DNA of 32,862 nt. Origin: an uncultured Acetatifactor sp. GTDB lineage: Bacteria > Bacillota > Clostridia > Lachnospirales > Lachnospiraceae. Location: positions 1 through 32,862 of the forward strand of contig CAJTLR010000044.1 of assembly GCA_910577185.1 (NCBI GenBank), written 5' to 3'. The notes under the pieces are model-generated. The model made no database searches. It worked only from the letters and a program-made list of their open reading frames with translations, and had not been told where the DNA came from. Below, one piece after another: positions 8,320 through 15,483 of this stretch (position 1 is the stretch's first letter; each line of letters opens with the position of its first letter). Both the position numbers and the translations under genes were made by a program.

Positions 8320-8526
8320 GTACCACTGTGCAATCCAGCAGTGGAATGCCCCTCTCCTCTGCTGGCACGCGGGGCCCATGTTGCGTCAGCAACTATTTTC
8401 CTTATGCGCCACTATACAATCGAGTAGGGGAACGCCCTTCTCCACTACTCGCCGCGCGGCCCGTACGCCGCTTTAGCGGCATAATTCCAGGTGCGATGAG
8501 TCGCACTTTTGTACGGGCCTGTGCAT
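8320..8526 (-). repeat. Structured dispersed repeat, array A (one full and one partial unit)
   Basis: This holds the bulk of the 305-base gene-free gap between the DUF2961 and GH2 genes. On the minus strand, in order: a three-way junction (outer stem GGCCCGTAC/GTACGGGCC at 8458-8466 and 8511-8519, enclosing hairpins 8467-8480 and 8491-8506), then a CGAGTAG/CTACTCG hairpin (8421-8451), a GTTGC/GCAAC hairpin (8380-8393), and a CCAGCAG/CTGCTGG hairpin (8335-8365). The tail ends in a CATAAGGA motif about 30 bases before the GH2 start. The same unit recurs twice at 29264-29516. Confidence 0.85.
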
Positions 8527-8571
8527 AAAAAAGGCAGGTGAGGCCGGCCACACCGGTCAGTCCCACCCGCC
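8527..8571 (-). terminator. Intrinsic terminator of the DUF2961 gene
   Basis: On the minus strand GGCGGGTG (8564-8571) pairs with CACCTGCC (8533-8540, one G-U pair), with an inner CCGG/CCGG helix, followed by six T (8527-8532). It lies 24 bases after the DUF2961 stop and directly abuts the structured repeat. Confidence 0.75.
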
Positions 8572-8594
8572 CTTTAAAGGTTTCCTATGCTTTC

Positions 8595-9686
8595 CTATAT
8601 GATTTCCAGTTCATTCCTGCTTTTGCATTCCGGGAATGCCCCATGGGGTTCTGCCTGATACCAGTAAGCCACGGAAGAGATATCATCCCTGAGCGGCAGA
8701 AATCTCCCCTCCGACCTCCAGCCCAGGGCCTGGATGGTCACCTTTAAATCCTCCTGGAACCGGATGGGATCCATGATGTGGAACCGGTACATGCTGTGGC
8801 GGTTGCCCGTGGTATTTGTCTTATGTCCCTCTTCCGCCGTGGTATCACAGTATCCCAGAAAGGGCGCCGAAAAATTTTGCAGAAAACACCACGCGCCTCC
8901 GAAGTAATCCTCCGTGCCGGTGCCGCAGTAAGTGGGAAAGTCTTTGTCGCCGTCAATATAGGCTTTCACTTCGCCTTCTCCCCACCAGTCGTCATTATTC
9001 TGCTGCCAGGAAATATAGGTGCCCACATAATGACCCCTTCCCTTCACTCCGTCCACAATCACATGATCCTTTCCATATTCCAGCGGATTGCTGCGGCGGA
9101 ACTGGGCATGAAAATATCCTTCCTCTGCTTCCACTTCCCCCAGTTCATGGCTTATGGCATAAAAGAAACCCTCCCTCTCCTTGGGGCTTAAGTTTTCCAC
9201 AGTGATTCTGGCATGTTCCCGAAAAGGCATGGGGAAAAAGCAGTTCAGTCCCCCTGAGGGATTCACATTGATGGGAATCGCATTGACCGGTTTCCACTTC
9301 TTCCAGCCGCAGCAGAAAAAGTCACCCAGCGGAACCTCCACACTGGGGGTCTCCTCCCCATCCCAGTACATGCGCAAAATAATATCCCGGTAAGACTGAG
9401 GATCCACTGTAATCCAGATGTGGGTTATGGTGGCAGGCCCGTCCACATCCATCAGTGTGGTCACCGAACCCGGCGCAAGATCGATGCTGGCCCTTACTTT
9501 ATAAGTTCTGCCCAGCTCCCTTGACGCCCTTGACATGGAAGCCTGCTGTCCGATCCTCTCTACCTCAGGCTGTACCTCCCCGGGCACGGCCATGCCGCCC
9601 CTTCCCTTTTCCCCATACACATTTTCGGCGGTAATCAGCCTTGTGCGGCCTTCCCGCAGCTTTGTAATGCCAAAAAACTGATTCAT
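8595..9686 (-). CDS. DUF2961 protein, glycoside hydrolase family 172-like
   Basis: 363 residues, close to the usual length of single-domain DUF2961 proteins. Recognisable family segments are GPATITHIWITVDP, LRMYWDGEETPSVEVPLGDFF, NCFFPMPF, WWGEGEVKAYIDGD (near 234-247) and GTGTEDYFGGAW (near 255-266). DUF2961 proteins have been reclassified as GH172, which includes difructose-anhydride and arabinofuranosidase activities; the two acidic motifs carry the likely catalytic glutamates (Glu237/239 and Glu259, spacing similar to characterised members). No signal peptide, so cytoplasmic. GGAGG lies 12 bases before the start. A furanosidase beside a GH127 enzyme fits a furanose-rich glycan such as an arabinan or arabinogalactan (inference). 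It is followed by a terminator at 8527-8571 and preceded by the 94-bp tandem repeats. Confidence 0.85.
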   Translation of the reverse strand: MNQFFGITKLREGRTRLITAENVYGEKGRGGMAVPGEVQPEVERIGQQASMSRASRELGRTYKVRASIDLAPGSVTTLMDVDGPATITHIWITVDPQSYRDIILRMYWDGEETPSVEVPLGDFFCCGWKKWKPVNAIPINVNPSGGLNCFFPMPFREHARITVENLSPKEREGFFYAISHELGEVEAEEGYFHAQFRRSNPLEYGKDHVIVDGVKGRGHYVGTYISWQQNNDDWWGEGEVKAYIDGDKDFPTYCGTGTEDYFGGAWCFLQNFSAPFLGYCDTTAEEGHKTNTTGNRHSMYRFHIMDPIRFQEDLKVTIQALGWRSEGRFLPLRDDISSVAYWYQAEPHGAFPECKSRNELEII

Positions 9687-9706
9687 CTTTTGCGCCTCCT
9701 ATTTTA

Positions 9707-9960
9707 GTGCATCTCCCCTCGAAGGACACTCCACAGAGAATTCGCTCTTTCTTTTCGCTCATCCTCTGATCCTTCTTCGGTTCGATGCTTTTATTTTTTA
9801 GTGCATCTCCCCTCGAAGGACACTCCACAGAGAATTCGCTCTTTCTTTTCGCTCATCCTCTGATCCTTCTTCGGTTCGATGCTTTTATTTTTTAGTGCAT
9901 CTCCCCTATCTTCTGATCCTTCTCCGGTTCGATGCTTTTGTCTTTTTATGCATCTCCCCT
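9707..9960 (-). repeat. 94-bp tandem repeat between the ATPase and DUF2961 genes
   Basis: Two full 94-bp units (starting at 9707 and 9801), a third unit of 53 bp with an internal 41-bp deletion (from 9895), and a terminal fragment near 9948. The first two are almost identical. Each full unit holds, on the minus strand, GAAGG-type purines, an ATG and a 21-codon reading frame. This fills most of the 279-base gap between genes 9966-11060 and 8595-9686. Confidence 0.9.
9791..9856 (-). CDS. Repeated micro-ORF, 21 codons (candidate small peptide)
   Basis: Reads MSEKKERILCGVSFEGRCTK plus a final Lys and TAA, with an AGAAGGATCAGAGG stretch before the ATG. The same frame begins in the neighbouring repeat unit at 9762, but a base change there removes the stop, so that copy runs on over the start of the DUF2961 gene to 9565. 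Translation is unproven; the frame may be incidental to a regulatory repeat. The two Cys and basic start are the only features visible. Confidence 0.3.
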   Translation of the reverse strand: MSEKKERILCGVSFEGRCTKK

Positions 9961-9965
9961 CCGCC

Positions 9966-11060
9966 TTATTTGATGGCCTGGCGGGTTTCTTTGTCGAAAA
10001 AGAGTACTTTTTTTGCCTTCACACCGATTTCAATCTGCTCGTCGGTGGCATATCTGCGGGTATGTTTGATCTTGGCCGTCACTTTCTGACCGCTGACACA
10101 TCCATTGATAATGGATTCCGAACCCAGCCGCTCCACAAAATTGATTTTCATGGAAATCAGATTCAGGTCTTCCTCCTTCTGGCGAATATCCGCCAAATCC
10201 TCAAAAAACTCCGGCCGGATTCCCATGATGATATTTTTGCCCTCATAAGCCCCCAGTGTCTTTTCCTGCTCTCCGGACACACTGAATATCATATCGCCAA
10301 ATGTCACGGTTCCCTTTGTATACGTACCCTCGATAAAATTAATGGAAGGAGAGCCGATAAAGCCTGCCACAAACATATTATCCGGGGATTCAAAAATTTC
10401 CTCCGGGGAGCCGATCTGCTGCACCACGCCCTTGTTCATGACAACAATCTTTGTTCCCATGCTCATGGCTTCCACCTGGTCATGTGTCACATATATGGTG
10501 GTGGCGCCGGCATTTTCGTGGATTCTCACAATGGTTTCCCTGGTCTGGTTTCTCAGCTTCGCGTCCAGATTGGACAACGGCTCATCCATCAGGAATACCT
10601 TTGGTTTCTTGACCAGCGCCCGCCCCAGGGCCACACGCTGCTGCTGTCCGCCGGACAGGTTCCTGGGCTTCCGGTCCTTGTATTCATCCAGGTCCAGATA
10701 TTTTGCAGCATCCTGAATCCGCTTGTCAATCTCGTCCAGGGAAACCTTTTTCATTTTCAGCCCGAAAGCCATGTTCTTATAAACCGTCATGTGGGGATAC
10801 AGCGCATAGGACTGAAATACCATGGCAATGTCCCTGTCTTTGGGAAGCACATTGTTCATATGGACCCCGTCAATGTAAATGTCCCCATCCGTTATGGTCT
10901 CAAGACCTGCAATCATACGCAGCAGCGTTGTCTTTCCGCATCCGGAAGGCCCCAGCAGCACGCAGAAATCATTGTCTCCGATCTCCAGGTTCACCTTATT
11001 GACCGCCTTATATTCCCCATCATAACTTTTCACCAAATCTTTTATCTGTATTTTAGCCAT
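9966..11060 (-). CDS. Sugar ABC transporter ATP-binding protein (MsmK/UgpC/MalK family)
   Basis: 364 residues from MAKIQIKDLVKSYDGEY; ATGs at 11072 (MGLK) and further upstream are possible but have no better ribosome site. Walker A is GPSGCGKTT (37-45), the Q-loop VFQSYALYP, the signature LSGGQQQRVALGRAL (135-149), Walker B VFLMDEP and the switch His in YVTHDQ. The C-terminal about 130 residues form the regulatory OB-type domain of MalK-like subunits. It powers the import complex made by the upstream permeases and lipoprotein. Many gut Firmicutes share one MsmK among several importers, so a dedicated ATPase inside this locus is notable. Two hairpins lie between it and the permease gene and may lower its expression. 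Confidence 0.93.
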   Translation of the reverse strand: MAKIQIKDLVKSYDGEYKAVNKVNLEIGDNDFCVLLGPSGCGKTTLLRMIAGLETITDGDIYIDGVHMNNVLPKDRDIAMVFQSYALYPHMTVYKNMAFGLKMKKVSLDEIDKRIQDAAKYLDLDEYKDRKPRNLSGGQQQRVALGRALVKKPKVFLMDEPLSNLDAKLRNQTRETIVRIHENAGATTIYVTHDQVEAMSMGTKIVVMNKGVVQQIGSPEEIFESPDNMFVAGFIGSPSINFIEGTYTKGTVTFGDMIFSVSGEQEKTLGAYEGKNIIMGIRPEFFEDLADIRQKEEDLNLISMKINFVERLGSESIINGCVSGQKVTAKIKHTRRYATDEQIEIGVKAKKVLFFDKETRQAIK

Positions 11061-11096
11061 TTTTAACCCCATTTCTGCGCGGCCTTTTGCGCATGT

Positions 11097-11155
11097 CAAG
11101 TTTGTGGATGCCGCGCAGACACAAACTTGGGATTGAAAATTTTCAATTTTCAATC
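11097..11155 (-). repeat. Paired hairpins between permease and ATPase genes
   Basis: Stem 1 is CAAGTTTGTG (11097-11106) with CACAAACTTG (11120-11129), 10 bp perfect. Stem 2 is GATTGAAAA (11131-11139) with TTTTCAATC (11147-11155), 9 bp perfect. They lie in the 175-base spacer inside the transporter operon. There is no T-run, so partial attenuation or mRNA processing/protection is more likely than full termination (inference). Confidence 0.6.
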
Positions 11156-11235
11156 TTACACCCCCTAGATTCTGTCGTACTTAAAAATATCCGCATTTTG
11201 CGCCCACACCGCCATGCACACTGCCCCAGGGCCTT

Positions 11236-12144
11236 TCACGCACCCTTGGAACCGGTATTTGCGATGGACTCCATAAAATACCGCTGGAAAATGATAAACA
11301 GGATCAAAAGCGGCAGCATTGTGATGATGGCCGCAGCGATGGGTATGGAGGGCGCGGCTTTGTACTTGGAATTCATCATCAGGGTCATGCCCACGGAAAT
11401 CGGGTACAGTTCCTGCTTCTGCAGCAGCAGCTTGGGCCACAGATAGGATCCCCAGGAACCCATGAACAAAAGCGTCCCTGCCGCCAGCAGCGGTGCCTTG
11501 GATAATGGCAGGAGCATTTTTACAAAAATACCGATTCTTCCCATACCGTCCATAATTGCCGCCTCTTCCAGTTCCTTGGGAAAGGATAAGAAGAACTGTC
11601 TCATCATAAATGTGTAATAGGCCGAGAAAAGAAAAGGCACAATCAGGCCGGTGTAGCTGTTGCCCCACTCCAGACCGCGCACAATCATAATGTACTTGGG
11701 TACCAGCGTGATCTGGCCCGGAATCATCATCACTGCCAGAATGGCCGCAAACCAGGCCTTCTTCCCGGCGAATTCCATTCTTGCCAGCGCATATCCGCCC
11801 ATGGAGGAAAAGAGCAGGGTCAGCAGTGTGGTGGAAGCCGACAAAATCAGGGAGTTCAGCATCCATCTCCATATGGTAATCCCGGTTTCGTAATCCTTTA
11901 ACCCGAACAGAATCCTCTCATAGGCATAGGTCGTCAGGTCGCTGAAGCGGAATTGGAAGGAATAAATGTTGAATCCCTTCCGCAGCGAAGCGATCAGGGA
12001 AAACAAATAAGGATACAGTGTGATCACTGCCAGCCCGATGGCCACCAAAGTAAAGGCAATGGTAAACACCTTATATACCATGGCGGAACGCCTGTAGGCA
12101 TCCATTTTGTCCTGAGGAGACTTATTGTCATTTTTTCTTTTCAT
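11236..12144 (-). CDS. Carbohydrate ABC transporter permease, MalG type (CUT1)
   Basis: 302 residues with six hydrophobic helices; the first follows a charged N-terminus (MKRKNDNKSPQDKMDAYRR). The cytoplasmic EAA loop is visible as ELEEAAIMDGMGRIGIFVKMLLPLS, ending LAAG. Helices include FTIAFTLVAIGLAVITLYPYL and AAAIITMLPLLILFIIF. It forms the translocation pore with the 12157-13116 product, and the EAA loops dock on the ATPase. It starts 12 bases after the stop of the other permease, so the two are translationally close. Sugar specificity cannot be read from this subunit. Confidence 0.93.
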   Translation of the reverse strand: MKRKNDNKSPQDKMDAYRRSAMVYKVFTIAFTLVAIGLAVITLYPYLFSLIASLRKGFNIYSFQFRFSDLTTYAYERILFGLKDYETGITIWRWMLNSLILSASTTLLTLLFSSMGGYALARMEFAGKKAWFAAILAVMMIPGQITLVPKYIMIVRGLEWGNSYTGLIVPFLFSAYYTFMMRQFFLSFPKELEEAAIMDGMGRIGIFVKMLLPLSKAPLLAAGTLLFMGSWGSYLWPKLLLQKQELYPISVGMTLMMNSKYKAAPSIPIAAAIITMLPLLILFIIFQRYFMESIANTGSKGA

Positions 12145-12156
12145 GTTACTCCCCTT

Positions 12157-13116
12157 TCAATATGTCTGGTCTTTAAACAGTTTCCGCTGGATAATGGTAA
12201 AGATCATAATGATCAGGAACAGGATAAACGAAGCCGCAGCGGCCCGCCCCATTTTATTCTGTGTCCATCCCACATTGTAAATATAATAGACCACGGTCCA
12301 CAGACTGCCGTCCGGGCCTCCCACCTGGGGCTTCTCGCCGAAATCGGCCAGAATCTGCACCATGTCATATACCTGCAGGGATCCGATAAAGCCCGTGACG
12401 AATAGGAAAAATGTCTTATTCGTCAGCAGCGGCAGCGTGATATGGAAAAACTGCTTCGGACGCGATGTCCCATCCAGGGCCGCCGCTTCGTACACCTCCT
12501 GCGGAATTTCCTGCAGGCCCGCCAGATAGATCAGCATATTGTATCCCGCTCCGGCCCAGACGGACATGATAATGGCCAGATTCATGGCATACTTGGGCGT
12601 AATCCTCCATACCACCTCCGGCAGGCCAAACATTGCCAGAAAATCCGTGACAATGGTATCCGGCCGGAACAATGCATCAAATATAATGATCAATGACGTA
12701 AGTGTTGTGATATTCGGGATAAAATAAGCCACCCGAAAGAAACCTTTTCCCTTGGAATTATGGGCAATCAGGGCCAACACCAGGCCAATTACATTCGTCA
12801 TAAATACTGACAGAACCGCAAAATATATAGTCTGCCACACCGACCGGATAAAGATCGGGTTTTTCAGCACAAGCATGTAATTTTTCAGACCGACAAACTT
12901 TGCTCCTGACTGAAAGCCTTTCATAATATCATGCTGGAGCATGTCATAATTTGTAAACGAAAGAAGAAATGCAAACAATATCGGAAGTACAGTCCAAAAG
13001 ATAAGGTAAATAATATTCGGCCCCAGGAATAAATATCCCCAGAAAAGATTATTTCTTTCCAGCCGCGTCATCTTCCTGTGTTTTTTTGTTTTTCCGGGTT
13101 TATTCTGCAAACTCAA
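12157..13116 (-). CDS. Carbohydrate ABC transporter permease, MalF type (CUT1)
   Basis: About 319 residues with six membrane helices and the EAA loop as QEVYEAAALDGTSRPKQFFHITLPLL. Start choice: an in-frame ATG at 13143 directly follows a TAA and has no ribosome site. TTG codons at 13116 (LSLQNKPGK) and 13110 lie just after AAAGGGG, so I favour one of these, giving a basic N-terminus (KPGKTKKHRKMTRLERNN) before helix 1. It pairs with the MalG-type permease, which begins 12 bases downstream. The substrate-binding lipoprotein gene lies upstream across a spacer carrying a 13-bp hairpin. Confidence 0.92.
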   Translation of the reverse strand: MSLQNKPGKTKKHRKMTRLERNNLFWGYLFLGPNIIYLIFWTVLPILFAFLLSFTNYDMLQHDIMKGFQSGAKFVGLKNYMLVLKNPIFIRSVWQTIYFAVLSVFMTNVIGLVLALIAHNSKGKGFFRVAYFIPNITTLTSLIIIFDALFRPDTIVTDFLAMFGLPEVVWRITPKYAMNLAIIMSVWAGAGYNMLIYLAGLQEIPQEVYEAAALDGTSRPKQFFHITLPLLTNKTFFLFVTGFIGSLQVYDMVQILADFGEKPQVGGPDGSLWTVVYYIYNVGWTQNKMGRAAAASFILFLIIMIFTIIQRKLFKDQTY

Positions 13117-13159
13117 CACCCCTTTCTGGCAGGAGACTGTCATTTATGTATTTTTTACA

Positions 13160-13196
13160 GGATATGGTATTTCTGCCAGGCAAAAATACCATATCC
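13160..13196 (-). repeat. Hairpin between the binding-protein and permease genes
   Basis: Perfect 13-bp inverted repeat, GGATATGGTATTT (13160-13172) and AAATACCATATCC (13184-13196). There is no T-run on the minus strand. Such hairpins after a binding-protein gene commonly protect the upstream mRNA, keeping the lipoprotein more abundant than the permeases (as in malE-malF); applying that here is inference. Confidence 0.7.
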
Positions 13197-13268
13197 CTGG
13201 TTGACTGTCCTAAAGGCATCCGCCTTTCCTGCTGCTTTTGTTTTCCGCGGTATTCTTACGTTACCGCT

Positions 13269-14765
13269 TTATTTTACTTTCGCGTCCGGATTGTCAAGTT
13301 CAATTTCATTTTCTTCCAACTGAACATTGATCAGTTCCTGTTCTGCTTCCAGTTTCCCGGTGATCATGGTGCGCAGGGCCGCCTCGTCAAATCCGTTGGC
13401 TTCCACTTCCGCATAGGCAGCCTCCACCACATTGTGCACGGAGGAAGTCAGGTCGATTCCACCCGCCTGATAGTCCGGGGAATGGATAACGCCCTTCTCA
13501 AGGGTATCCAGGAATCCGATTCCATGCTGTTCTTCCGGCAGCCATGTGGGATACTCCGCCAGCAGGTCTGTTTTGCCGGGCAGGCAGTAATTGTAGGTAT
13601 CCGGTCCGTACACTTCACGCCACACGTCCACTGTCATATACTTGATAAATTCGGCTGCTGCCTTGGCTTTCTCGCCTTCCAGGTTCTTATTCATAACCAT
13701 GCCCTGGTTATAAACTTCGGTATGGGATTTTCCATCCTGTCCCAGAGGAGCCGCGATGGATGCATAATTTACATTCAGGGGCAGCGGATCGCTCTCAATG
13801 CCCAGGGGCAGTCTTGTCAGACCTGTGATGGTCCAGTCGCCGGTAGGCCAGAACAGCACATTACATGCGTCGCTGAATGCAGCCTGTGTTCCGCCCGGGG
13901 TAATCTGCTGCGCGCTGTAACCCTTGGAACGCCACTCGGCCATTTTCAGAATACCGTTTACGAACGCTTCCTGGGCAATGTTGTTGGTATCGCACAGAGG
14001 GGTTCCTCCGTACACGCCTACCAGCAGCCACCAGTAATACATGGTATGGTTGGCGCCCAGCAGATAATAGGGATAGCTCTCTCCATCCGTGTACTCCACG
14101 GTTTTGTCCTTCAGATAAGCCTCTGCCGTTGCCAGATAGGCTTCAAAATCCTCAAAGGTCCATTCTTTGCTCATGTCAAGGCCGATCTCATCTGCCAGGT
14201 CCTTATTGTACACAAATGCAACCACGGAAAACGTAACCGGAAGGGCATAGTAATCGTCACCGGATTTCCAGAGGTCAACCCCCTGGGGAACATAGCCTTC
14301 AAACACTTCCGCATCCAGGTAATTGCTCACAGGCTGGATCACCGTGTCTTTCCAGGAAGACATCCAGTTCACGTCCATATTCCACACATCCGGGCCCACG
14401 CCTGCTGCAACGGCTGTCTTCGTGGTATCCAGCCAGTCTTCTCCGGTAGCGGTCAGCTCAATTTTAACCGGGATACCGGTCTTCTCCTCATAGGATTTCG
14501 TAAATGCATCCACGTAGGGCGCTACGTCCACCGTGGCATTATACTGCCATGTCAGTGTGATGGGATCCTTGCTGCCGCCCGTATCCCCCGCCTGAGAGTC
14601 ACTCTCTGCCGGTGCGGAACTATCCCCTGCGTCAGCGGAAACGGAACTTTCCCCATCCCCTGCCGGAGAACTTTCCCCTGCGTCAGGACTGCCTCCACAG
14701 CCGGTAACTGCCGTTATGAGCGTTGTAACTGCAAGTAACAAAGCCAGCATTTTCTTTTTTTTCAT
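13269..14765 (-). CDS. Extracellular sugar-binding lipoprotein of an ABC transporter (family 1 solute-binding)
   Basis: 498 residues. A lipoprotein signal peptide ends TAVTGC with the lipid-anchored Cys23. It is followed by a low-complexity Ser/Gly/Asp/Glu linker (24-66), then a two-lobed binding domain beginning ITLTWQYNATVDVAPYVDAF. WNMDVNW, YYALPVTFSVVAFVYNKDLADEIG and FSDACNVLFWPTGDW are typical of family 1 solute-binding proteins for oligosaccharides, and several Trp/Tyr residues could stack on sugars. It is tethered to the outer face of the membrane and hands the glycan to the permeases. The start is preceded by AGGAGAGGATG. No signal in the 100 bases upstream is strong enough to call a promoter. 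Confidence 0.93.
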   Translation of the reverse strand: MKKKKMLALLLAVTTLITAVTGCGGSPDAGESSPAGDGESSVSADAGDSSAPAESDSQAGDTGGSKDPITLTWQYNATVDVAPYVDAFTKSYEEKTGIPVKIELTATGEDWLDTTKTAVAAGVGPDVWNMDVNWMSSWKDTVIQPVSNYLDAEVFEGYVPQGVDLWKSGDDYYALPVTFSVVAFVYNKDLADEIGLDMSKEWTFEDFEAYLATAEAYLKDKTVEYTDGESYPYYLLGANHTMYYWWLLVGVYGGTPLCDTNNIAQEAFVNGILKMAEWRSKGYSAQQITPGGTQAAFSDACNVLFWPTGDWTITGLTRLPLGIESDPLPLNVNYASIAAPLGQDGKSHTEVYNQGMVMNKNLEGEKAKAAAEFIKYMTVDVWREVYGPDTYNYCLPGKTDLLAEYPTWLPEEQHGIGFLDTLEKGVIHSPDYQAGGIDLTSSVHNVVEAAYAEVEANGFDEAALRTMITGKLEAEQELINVQLEENEIELDNPDAKVK

Positions 14766-14866
14766 TTTTCATCCTCTCCTTTTTTATATTTCATATTTTC
14801 CAAGGCAGAACAGTCTGCTTTGAAAATCATGAGCGTAACAAGAAATTAATGAGACAGAAGCTTCCT

Positions 14867-15394
14867 TTATATAACTTTTGTCCCGGATATCTGGTCATGT
14901 ATGGCCAGGTGATCCCTCAGCAGCATGACGCGCGAGAAAGATATCACCAGAATCCAGGGCAGGCTTACAAGATAGTAAAGGACAATTCCTCCCGGAAAAG
15001 AAGAACAGTATTCCAGGAAACCTTCCAGCGCCCCCAGATATTTCATGACCGCCAGCAGAATCAGATTGCTGGCCTCAAACAGAAATCTTCCTGTAAATTC
15101 CCTTATGAGAATACTCCCGAATGGCGCCCTGCTTCCGTCAGGACCCACCACCCGCAGACGGAACATCACTTTTCCAAAAGTTCTTCCCCGCAGCAATACC
15201 GTAAAAATTATGGCATACAGCGCGAATATCACATTCTGAAAGAGCATGGAGCCTGCCAGGGCCCCCGGCATGTCCGGGACGGCTTTTTTCATGGCCTGCA
15301 CCATGACATATACCAAAAATGCGTCCAAGATATAGGCGCCTGTACGGCGGAGTACATATTTCCACTGAATCCGCATGGAATTAGTCTGTTCCAT
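14867..15394 (-). CDS. RDD family membrane protein
   Basis: About 175 residues from MEQTNSMRIQWKYVLRRTGAYILDAFLVYV; an upstream in-frame ATG at 15460 would add 22 residues with no hydrophobic or conserved look. The RDD motif is represented by RRTGAYILDAF, and GRTFGKVMFRLRVVGPDG is the usual second signature. There are three or four helices (LDAFLVYVMVQAM, LFQNVIFALYAIIFTVLL, GGIVLYYLVSLPWILVISF). RDD proteins are membrane proteins of mostly unknown role, some linked to ion transport or membrane stress. It sits on the same strand between the GH127 and binding-protein genes, so it is probably co-transcribed, but nothing ties it to glycan use. Confidence 0.8.
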   Translation of the reverse strand: MEQTNSMRIQWKYVLRRTGAYILDAFLVYVMVQAMKKAVPDMPGALAGSMLFQNVIFALYAIIFTVLLRGRTFGKVMFRLRVVGPDGSRAPFGSILIREFTGRFLFEASNLILLAVMKYLGALEGFLEYCSSFPGGIVLYYLVSLPWILVISFSRVMLLRDHLAIHDQISGTKVI

Positions 15395-15483
15395 AAAGTT
15401 GACCGTGCCTATAGTATCACCTCTTATTCCATTGCCGCCTGCGGCAGATTTTTCCGGCATGCGCAGGTTCAGGCAAAATCATT

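Noticed and set aside
9565..9828. Longer minus-strand frame through the tandem repeat into the DUF2961 gene
   Set aside because: It overlaps the start of the DUF2961 gene out of frame and exists only because a repeat copy lost its stop; kept only as part of the micro-ORF finding.
9707..9960. Possible CRISPR or insertion-sequence remnant
   Set aside because: Units are direct tandem copies with no spacers, no terminal inverted repeats and no transposase.
13086..14738. Long plus-strand open frame opposite the sugar-binding lipoprotein gene
   Set aside because: It is antisense to a clearly coding gene with signal peptide and family motifs; its translation is Cys/His/Arg rich with no domain-like pattern.
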